Source: Desulfuromonadaceae bacterium UBA5613
GTDB taxonomy: Bacteria > Desulfobacterota > Desulfuromonadia > Desulfuromonadales > UBA2197
DNA length: 18,189 nt
Assembly (NCBI GenBank): GCA_002424625.1
Contig: DIKR01000139.1
Coordinates: 32,809 to 50,997 of the forward strand
Direction: 5' to 3'
The notes beneath the pieces are model-generated. The model was given only the letters and a program-made list of their open reading frames with translations. It ran no database searches and had not been told where the DNA came from. A program made the position numbers and the translations under genes. Below are positions 12,323 through 18,189 of this stretch, one piece after another (position 1 is the stretch's first letter; each line of letters begins with the position of its first letter).

Positions 12323-14887
12323 ATGGCCGAGAGCCTTGAGAAATACAGAAACAAGCGCCGTTTCAACCAGACGCCGGAGCCGGATGCGGCGGGCAGCGTC
12401 AGCGGCAGCGGGCATAGCTTCGTCATCCATGAGCACCATGCCCGGCGTTTGCACTTCGACCTGCGACTGGAAATGAACGGCGTCCTGAAAAGCTGGGCGG
12501 TGCCCAAAGGCCCATCCCTCGACCCCCACGACAAGCGTCTCGCCGTGCAGACTGAAGACCATCCTCTCGACTACCTCACCTTCGAGGGGACCATCCCGGA
12601 AGGCAACTACGGCGCCGGAGAGGTGGCGGTGTGGGACATCGGCAGCTATGAGATGGTTGATTCGCAGGATTTTGAAGAGGGGATCAGCAAGGGAAAACTC
12701 AGTTTCAAGTTAAAAGGCAACCGGCTGTGCGGGGAGTTTCACCTGGTGCGTACCGGTCAGACCAAGGACTCCTGGCTGCTGATGAAAAGGCAGGACGAAT
12801 GTGCGAATGCCGGATGGAGGATTGAGACCATCCTCGATACAGAGCCCGGCATTGCCGAAGTGGCCAACGTGGTAGTGGATGGTGCCCGAAAACAGACGGT
12901 TAAGGTGGACATCGGCGAGATCGCCCCTTTCCCCGCCAAGATTGAACCGATGCTGGCCACACCCGTCGACGCGCCCTTCGATGACCCTCGCTGGCTCTTT
13001 GAGGTCAAATGGGACGGCTACCGCAGCCTTTGCTACGTGGAGGGCGAGCACATCCGTTTCCTTTCCCGAAATCACCTCGATCTCGGGGAGAAGTTACCTG
13101 ACCTGGTGGCGGCGCGCGCCGAGATAGCGGCGCAGACGGCCGTCATCGACGGCGAGATCCTCGCCTTGAATCCGGAAGGAAAGCCGGACTTCCAGCTCCT
13201 CCAGAACGCCGCCGGTTTTCGTCCCGGCCCGCATCGCCCGGAGAAGCCTGTTCTCATCTTTTATGCCTTCGATCTCCTTTACTGCAATGGTCGCGACCTC
13301 AGTAACGAGCCCTTGCTGCATCGCAAACAGTTGCTGGCGCAGCTCATCAACGGTCAGGGCCGGATCCGCTTCAGCGACCATGTGGAGGGCAAGGGAAAAC
13401 TCCTTTTCGAGCAGGTCCGCGAGCAGGGGATGGAAGGAATCATCGCCAAGGACGGCCAGAGCAAATACGAGCAGCGCCGCAGCAAACGCTGGCTGAAGAT
13501 CAAGTTGGCGCAGACGATCGATGCGGTTATTGGCGGCTATACCGCCGGACGCGGCAGCCGTTCGCATTTCGGCGCCTTGATCCTTGGTCTCTACGACGGG
13601 AGCACACTGCAATATCTCGGCAACGTCGGTGGCGGCTTCAGCGAGAATGGCCTGCAACAGCTGCACGCGCGGATGCAGGCGCTGCGGACGGACACCTCCC
13701 CCTTCGCGACAGATCCGAAGACCGAGGAGAAAGCGCAGTGGCTGCGTCCGGAACTGGTCTGCGAAGTGCGCTTCACGGAGATGACCGTTGATGGCAAACT
13801 CCGCCATCCAATCTTTCTGCGGATGAGAGACGACAAGGATCCCCGGACCTGCACGTTGACCGGCCATGAACCGCTGCTGGTGGAAAAGGCGGCCCCTTCT
13901 CTCAAAGTTGTGCGCTCCGCAGGCGGCGGGCAGACATCTGCTCCCGCCGAGGAGTTCTTTGCCACAGAGCCGCTGCACGGCAACCATTCGGTGGTCGTGG
14001 ACGGCCATGACCTCGCCCTTACCAATCTGGAGAAAGTTTACTGGCCCGACGACGGTCTGACCAAGGGCGACTTCCTGCGCTACAGCTACCAGATCGCCGA
14101 CGTTCTTCTCCCGCACCTCAAAGACCGGCCCCTTATTCTCAAGCGCTACCCCGACGGGATCAACGGTGAGGCCTTCTATCAACACCATGTCGAGGACGCT
14201 CCGTCCTTCGTCGAGACCTGGACATCGCCGCCTAACGACAAAGGCGAGCGGGTGACTTACGCCCTGTGCAACAACAAGGCTTCCCTGGTGTACCTCGCCA
14301 ATCTCGGCGCCGTGCAGATCAGTCCCTGGCACTCCCGACATATGACCAGTTCCTACCCGGACTGGGTCGTCCTCGATCTCGATCCTTCTGCCGACGCCGC
14401 CTACAAGGCAATCTGCCGACTGGCGCTGCTGATCCGCGACATTCTCCAAGGCCTGGGAGTGCAATCTTATGCGAAAACCTCCGGCAGCCGCGGCATCCAC
14501 GTCTATATCCCCTTGGAACCGGTGTATGCCCACGAACAGGTGACCGCCTTCGCCGAGGTTGTCGCCCGGATCGCGCAGGCGCAGAGTCCGCAGGACAGCA
14601 CTGTTGAGCGGATGACCAAAAAACGCCCGGCCAGATCCGTCTACATTGATTATCTCCAGAACGGCTTGGGCAAGACGCTGGTCGGCGTCTATACGGCTAG
14701 AGCCCGGGCGGGGGCGACCGTCTCGGCACCACTGTCGTGGGAGGAGGTTGAGCGCTGCGTGCCCCTGACGGAGTTTACCATCAAGACGATGATCAAACGG
14801 ATCGACGAAGTCGGTGACCTTTTTCGTCCGGTGCTGACCGTGAAGCAGGGCTTGCATCATGCACTGGAGAAACTACAGGCCGGTTGA
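12323..14887 (+). CDS. ligD: multifunctional DNA ligase D (PE-LIG-POL)
   Basis: This 854-residue non-homologous end-joining enzyme processes, fills and seals double-strand breaks held by Ku. The 3'-phosphoesterase domain is residues 1-190: H38, H44, D46, R48 in HHARRLHFDLRLE and H80, all shifted by four from Pseudomonas aeruginosa LigD His42, His48, Asp50, Arg52 and His84. The ATP-dependent ligase domain is about 205-510: nucleotidyl lysine K229 in KWDGYR, DGEIL 276-280, EGIIAKD 371-377 and KRWLKIK 388-394. The primase-like polymerase domain is about 555-850: metal aspartates D685 and D687 (VVLDLDPS), TSGSRGIHVYIP 719-730 and D776. The domain order is the Pseudomonas type; Mycobacterium has POL first. 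The ATG at 12323 follows a weak GAGAAAAG site; a promoter between the hairpin and the gene is not evident. ku follows after 20 bp. Confidence 0.97.
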   Translation: MAESLEKYRNKRRFNQTPEPDAAGSVSGSGHSFVIHEHHARRLHFDLRLEMNGVLKSWAVPKGPSLDPHDKRLAVQTEDHPLDYLTFEGTIPEGNYGAGEVAVWDIGSYEMVDSQDFEEGISKGKLSFKLKGNRLCGEFHLVRTGQTKDSWLLMKRQDECANAGWRIETILDTEPGIAEVANVVVDGARKQTVKVDIGEIAPFPAKIEPMLATPVDAPFDDPRWLFEVKWDGYRSLCYVEGEHIRFLSRNHLDLGEKLPDLVAARAEIAAQTAVIDGEILALNPEGKPDFQLLQNAAGFRPGPHRPEKPVLIFYAFDLLYCNGRDLSNEPLLHRKQLLAQLINGQGRIRFSDHVEGKGKLLFEQVREQGMEGIIAKDGQSKYEQRRSKRWLKIKLAQTIDAVIGGYTAGRGSRSHFGALILGLYDGSTLQYLGNVGGGFSENGLQQLHARMQALRTDTSPFATDPKTEEKAQWLRPELVCEVRFTEMTVDGKLRHPIFLRMRDDKDPRTCTLTGHEPLLVEKAAPSLKVVRSAGGGQTSAPAEEFFATEPLHGNHSVVVDGHDLALTNLEKVYWPDDGLTKGDFLRYSYQIADVLLPHLKDRPLILKRYPDGINGEAFYQHHVEDAPSFVETWTSPPNDKGERVTYALCNNKASLVYLANLGAVQISPWHSRHMTSSYPDWVVLDLDPSADAAYKAICRLALLIRDILQGLGVQSYAKTSGSRGIHVYIPLEPVYAHEQVTAFAEVVARIAQAQSPQDSTVERMTKKRPARSVYIDYLQNGLGKTLVGVYTARARAGATVSAPLSWEEVERCVPLTEFTIKTMIKRIDEVGDLFRPVLTVKQGLHHALEKLQAG

Positions 14888-14907
14888 TGCCCGGTAGGAG
14901 TCTGGTT

Positions 14908-15708
14908 ATGAGATCGATGTGGAAAGGGCTCATCAGCTTCGGGCTGGTTAACATTCCGGTGGCGCTTTACCCCGCTGTCGAGGACAAGCAACTGCACTTC
15001 AATCAGCTGCACAAGGAGGATGGCGGCCGCATCAGCTACAAGAAGGTTTGCAAGGAGTGTGGCAAGGATCTCGAAGCCGAGGAGATCGTCCGCGGTTACG
15101 AATTCGAAAAAAGCCGCTACGTCACCGTCTCCGAGGAGGACCTCGACAAGTTTGCCAGCGTTGCCAGCCGGGCAATAGCGATGCAGGAATTCGTCGATGC
15201 GCCGGAGATCGACGCGATTTACCTCGACAAAGCCTATTATCTCGGCCCCGACGAAGCCGGAAAGATGCCTTACGCGCTGCTGCTGGAGGCGCTGAAACGA
15301 GCGAAGAAAGTCGGAGTGGCGAAGATGGTGATGCGCGACAAGGAATACCTCGCTGTCATCCGGCCGGTGGATGAGGTGCTGGTGTTAAACACCATGCATT
15401 ACCCGGATGAGATTCGTAAACCCGAAGGGATCGGTCTGCCTTCTTCCGAGGTGCAACTGGGCGACCGTGAGCTGGAGATGGCTGATCTGCTGGTAAAAAG
15501 CATGAGCGGCGAGTTCCGGCCAGCGGAGTTCCAGGACACCTATCGCGAAGAGCTGTTGGCGATGATCCGCACCAAGGCCGAGGGCGCCGAGTATCATCCG
15601 GTGGAAACAAAGCTTTTGCCGACCAACGTGATTGACATAGTCGCCCGCCTCAAGGCGAGCATCGACCAGGCGGAAGAACAGAAAAAGGTCAAAACAGCGA
15701 GAGGATAA
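14908..15708 (+). CDS. ku: Ku-family DNA end-binding protein
   Basis: This is a 266-residue bacterial Ku homodimer subunit, which rings DNA ends and recruits LigD in non-homologous end joining. It opens MRSMWKGLISFGLVNIPVAL, the characteristic Ku start of M-R-x-x-W-K-G-x-I-S-F-G-L-V-N-I-P-V. It also shows CKECGK (C48, C51), FVDAPEIDAIYLDKAYYLGPD, and DEVLVLNTMHYPDEIR, all typical of the beta-barrel core. The start at ATG 14908 is preferred because AGGAG ends 7 bases before it and the conserved MRxxWKG sits directly at it; the in-frame TTG 14884 and ATG 14887 would add only unconserved residues. The C-terminus is short and lysine-containing (AEEQKKVKTARG), without the long basic tail seen in some Ku proteins. 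ligD is 20 bp upstream. The next gene starts 5 bp downstream, so all three are likely co-transcribed. Confidence 0.96.
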   Translation: MRSMWKGLISFGLVNIPVALYPAVEDKQLHFNQLHKEDGGRISYKKVCKECGKDLEAEEIVRGYEFEKSRYVTVSEEDLDKFASVASRAIAMQEFVDAPEIDAIYLDKAYYLGPDEAGKMPYALLLEALKRAKKVGVAKMVMRDKEYLAVIRPVDEVLVLNTMHYPDEIRKPEGIGLPSSEVQLGDRELEMADLLVKSMSGEFRPAEFQDTYREELLAMIRTKAEGAEYHPVETKLLPTNVIDIVARLKASIDQAEEQKKVKTARG

Positions 15709-15713
15709 AAGCC

Positions 15714-17264
15714 ATGGACAGTAATTCCGGACAAACCGTATCGATCTGGATGGCAACAGCGGAAGAGTCGCAATCAGCTCCGCTAAGCGAGAATGTGGAT
15801 GCTGATGTGTGTATTGTCGGTGCCGGGATAGCGGGGATGACAACCGCCTATTTCCTGGCGCGCGCGGGCAAGGCCGTGATTGTCCTTGATGACGGGCGCA
15901 TCGGCGGAGGGATGACAGAGCGGACGACGGCGCATCTATCCAATGCGATTGACGACCGTTATTTCGAGATCGAGCATCTCCACGGCGAAAAGGGTGCGCT
16001 GTTGGCGGCCGAGAGTCACACGGTGGCGATTGATCGCATTGAGGCCATTGTGGCTGCAGAAGGAATTGATTGCGACTTTGAACGCCTTGACGGCTACCTC
16101 TTTGTCCCGCCGGGTGACTCTAAAGATCTGCTCGAACGTGAGCTGAAAGCAGCCCATCGCGCCGGACTGCCGAATGTTGAGCAGGTCGGACGGGCGCCCA
16201 TCGCGGGCTTCGACACCGGTATCTGTCTGCGCTTTCCCGAACAGGCGCAGTTCCATCCCTTGAAGTATCTCGCCGGACTCAAGCGCGCAATTGAACGGGA
16301 CGGTGGGCGGATCTTCACCGGAACCCATGCCGGGAAAATAGTCGGCGGCGTCAATGCTCGGGTCGAAACCAGCAGTGGCTTCGCAGTGACGGCCGATGCG
16401 ATTGTCATAGCTACAAATACTCCCATCAACGATATCGTCACCATTCACACCAAGCAGGCTTCTTACACCACTTATGTGATTGGCGCCCGGATTCCCCGCG
16501 GTTCGGTGACAAGAGCCCTGTACTGGGATACCGCCGACCCTTATCACTATATCCGGGTGCAGAGTTTTGACGAATACGATCTTCTGCTCGTCGGCGGCGA
16601 AGATCACAAATCAGGACAGGCAGACGACGGTGAGCAGCGCTATGCCCATCTGGAAGCGTGGGCAAGGGAGCGGTTCCCGATGATTGAGCGGATAGAAATG
16701 CATTGGTCCGGTCAGGTCATGGAGCCGGTTGATGGCCTGGCTTTCATCGGCCGCAACCCCGGAGACAAGCAAAACGTCTACATCATCACCGGTGATTCGG
16801 GGATGGGGATGACGCACGGCACCATTGGCGGCATTCTGATCACGGACTTAATTGTCGGGGTCGCATCCCCTTGGGAGTCCCTTTACGATCCTTCGCGAAT
16901 TACCCTCCGCGCTGCTCTTCGCTATGCCCGGGAGAATATCAATGTGGCCGCGCAGTATGTTGAAGGTTATTTGAGCGGCGGTGAAGTTGACTCGCCCGAA
17001 GAGATTGCACCCGGTGCAGGCGCTATCGTTCGTCGCGGGATTGCCAAGGTCGCTGTTTATCGTGATGAAGATGGAACCTTGCATGAACGCTCAGCCCTGT
17101 GTCCACACCTCGGGGGGATTGTCGCCTGGAATCATTCGGAGAAGACCTGGGATTGTCCCTGTCACGGTTCAAGATTCGACTGCTATGGCCGGGTCATTAC
17201 CGGACCGGCGAACAGTGATCTTGAAGATAGGGTCAGGGCTCAACGAGAAGACCGCAAAGATTGA
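15714..17264 (+). CDS. FAD-dependent oxidoreductase with C-terminal Rieske [2Fe-2S] domain
   Basis: This is a 516-residue fusion. Residues 30-380 form a DAO/glycine-oxidase-like flavoprotein: the dinucleotide fold DVCIVGAGIAG (G36, G38, G41), VIVLDDGRIGGGMTERTTAHLS just after, and GDSGMGMTHGTIGG near the end of the FAD fold. The C-terminal Rieske module (about 415-505) has C463-P-H465 and C481-P-C-H484, the complete CxH...CxxH cluster set. This matches the family annotated FAD-dependent oxidoreductase/Rieske protein, whose substrates are mostly unknown; electrons may pass between FAD and the 2Fe-2S centre. No leader is visible, so it should be cytoplasmic. The ATG at 15714 uses GAGGA (15701-15705), which overlaps the ku stop, and the gap to ku is 5 bp. 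The SOR gene follows after 39 bp. A sulfur-related or stress-linked role is inferred from neighbours. Confidence 0.9.
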   Translation: MDSNSGQTVSIWMATAEESQSAPLSENVDADVCIVGAGIAGMTTAYFLARAGKAVIVLDDGRIGGGMTERTTAHLSNAIDDRYFEIEHLHGEKGALLAAESHTVAIDRIEAIVAAEGIDCDFERLDGYLFVPPGDSKDLLERELKAAHRAGLPNVEQVGRAPIAGFDTGICLRFPEQAQFHPLKYLAGLKRAIERDGGRIFTGTHAGKIVGGVNARVETSSGFAVTADAIVIATNTPINDIVTIHTKQASYTTYVIGARIPRGSVTRALYWDTADPYHYIRVQSFDEYDLLLVGGEDHKSGQADDGEQRYAHLEAWARERFPMIERIEMHWSGQVMEPVDGLAFIGRNPGDKQNVYIITGDSGMGMTHGTIGGILITDLIVGVASPWESLYDPSRITLRAALRYARENINVAAQYVEGYLSGGEVDSPEEIAPGAGAIVRRGIAKVAVYRDEDGTLHERSALCPHLGGIVAWNHSEKTWDCPCHGSRFDCYGRVITGPANSDLEDRVRAQREDRKD

Positions 17265-17303
17265 TTGGCACGCTCGGCAATTAACTAATAAAGGAGGTGC
17301 AGT

Positions 17304-18189
17304 ATGTCGACCGATACGCCCATCTACCTTGCCCTGAATATGTCTAAAGTTGTGAACAATGAAGAAAGTTTCGAGCTGATGCACAAAGTCGGACCACGGG
17401 TCTGTATCACCACGGCCACCCATCCGGGATTTGTCGGTTTTATGGCGAATATCCAGACCGGCATTTTGCCTCTTGCCGGTCGATACGGCGGAGGCAGCAT
17501 TCACATGGAAAAAGAGCTGAACCCTGTCCGCAACTATCAGTACACCATGTGGAAACATTGGAAAGATCATGACGAATTTCATGAACAGCAATTCAACCGG
17601 ATCTTTGAGCTTTGTACCAGTTGCCTGGAGATGGTGGTAGAAGGGCCTTGGGAGCCGGTTTATGCCGTTGTTAAAGCCAAAATGCCAACGGTGCGATCGA
17701 TGGGGCAAATCGCCGATCTCGGTAAAGATTTTATAAAGCTGAAAGATTTTGTCCGCTTTGCCACCCCACAGCGCTGTGTTGCCATCGGCGAACATACCGT
17801 GGCTCCGGGAAGGGAAAAGGCCTTTGAAAAAGGTGCTATTGAAACGATGGAAGCCTTGTCTGACTCGACCGGTTTTCTCGGGTACATGATTTTGAAACAA
17901 ATCGGCGTCTGCGCAGTGGGCAGTTTTATGCTCGACCCGGTGTCAACGGCAGAAACCCTGCAGACACTCGGAGCCAACCCGCCGAAAAACCCGAAACCGC
18001 TCTTTAAAACTCTCGATGCCATGCCAAGCCCGCCGGAATACCTTATTCACAGTGAGTGGGACGCGACGGAAATGGCTCAGCTCGGTTTTGCAAAAGTTCT
18101 GGTGAACCACGACATCCGAAAAATCCACGATGATGGGGTTATGGCCCATCTTATCCGCGGACCCTACATCATGTTTTTTCAACCGATGA
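17304..18189 (+). CDS. sor: sulfur oxygenase reductase, 3' end outside the window
   Basis: This SOR disproportionates elemental sulfur with O2 to sulfite, thiosulfate and sulfide, in the cytoplasm, as a hollow 24-subunit shell in studied homologues. 295 residues are visible and the frame runs off the right edge; SORs are about 308-318 long, so only the last 10-25 residues are missing. Key residues are all shifted by three from the Acidianus ambivalens enzyme: persulfide Cys C34 (VCITTATHPGFVGF), iron ligands H89, H93 and E117 (WKDHDEFH, GPWEP), and the cysteines C104 and C107 (CTSC). YGGGSIHMEKE, QYTMWKHWKDH, GFLGYMILKQIGV and GPYIMFF also fit the family. A perfect AAGGAGGTG precedes the ATG at 17304. 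It is 39 bp after the FAD-Rieske gene and probably part of that operon. Activity is inferred from residue conservation. Confidence 0.95.
   Translation, partial: MSTDTPIYLALNMSKVVNNEESFELMHKVGPRVCITTATHPGFVGFMANIQTGILPLAGRYGGGSIHMEKELNPVRNYQYTMWKHWKDHDEFHEQQFNRIFELCTSCLEMVVEGPWEPVYAVVKAKMPTVRSMGQIADLGKDFIKLKDFVRFATPQRCVAIGEHTVAPGREKAFEKGAIETMEALSDSTGFLGYMILKQIGVCAVGSFMLDPVSTAETLQTLGANPPKNPKPLFKTLDAMPSPPEYLIHSEWDATEMAQLGFAKVLVNHDIRKIHDDGVMAHLIRGPYIMFFQPM

Noticed and set aside
13094..14860. 588-codon open frame on the minus strand inside ligD
   Set aside because: It lies wholly antisense to a ligase with every motif intact, shows no recognisable domain, and is explained by the GC-rich codon use of ligD.
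17265..17303. Possible sigma70 promoter before SOR (TTGGCA and TAATAA)
   Set aside because: Spacing is 15 bp, the -10 matches poorly, and the start site would fall on the ribosome site.
1..18189. CRISPR array, insertion sequence, tRNA or rRNA genes
   Set aside because: I saw no spaced direct repeats, transposase, terminal inverted repeats or RNA gene signatures anywhere in the window.

Overview
The window is a gene-dense stretch with every recognisable gene on the + strand. It probably comes from a Gram-negative chromosome: there are Sec-type leaders on small periplasmic BON and Spy-like proteins, ElaB/YqjD-like C-terminal anchors, and strong AGGAGG ribosome sites. The mix of general stress genes, LigD/Ku end joining, GGDEF-EAL signalling and sulfur oxidation would fit a Desulfuromonadia/Geobacter-like or other sulfur-associated proteobacterium. 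That placement is inference from gene content; no rRNA or tRNA is present to test it.

Region 1 (1-2432) is signalling. A KaiC/RecA-like ATPase, cut by the left edge, overlaps by 4 bp a GGDEF-EAL protein with intact cyclic-di-GMP synthase, inhibitory-site and phosphodiesterase motifs. Region 2 (2479-7376) is a stress and envelope block: CsbD-like protein, Met-rich Spy/CpxP-like periplasmic protein, triple-BON protein, a 47-residue Lmo0937-type membrane peptide, a large KatE-type catalase, a single-BON protein and a YflT-like glycine-rich protein.

Region 3 (7447-10089) is a sulfur module: a CstB-type persulfide dioxygenase/pseudo-rhodanese/rhodanese fusion, then two half-size YeeE/YedE proteins (the second DUF6691-like), each with one motif cysteine. 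Region 4 (10189-12236) holds four short single- or double-membrane-segment proteins of the ElaB/YqjD, YqjE and DUF3618-like kind and a hemerythrin-domain protein. It ends at a strong hairpin (12247-12301).

Region 5 (12323-18189) starts after that hairpin: ligD (PE-LIG-POL order), ku, a FAD oxidoreductase with a C-terminal Rieske cluster, and a sulfur oxygenase reductase (SOR) with all known active-site residues, cut by the right edge close to its C-terminus. Taken together, the locus looks like a stress-survival island. It combines peroxide removal, metal and envelope protection, break repair, and enzymes for persulfide, thiosulfate and elemental sulfur. The co-location of non-homologous end joining with SOR and a FAD-Rieske protein is the most unusual arrangement.
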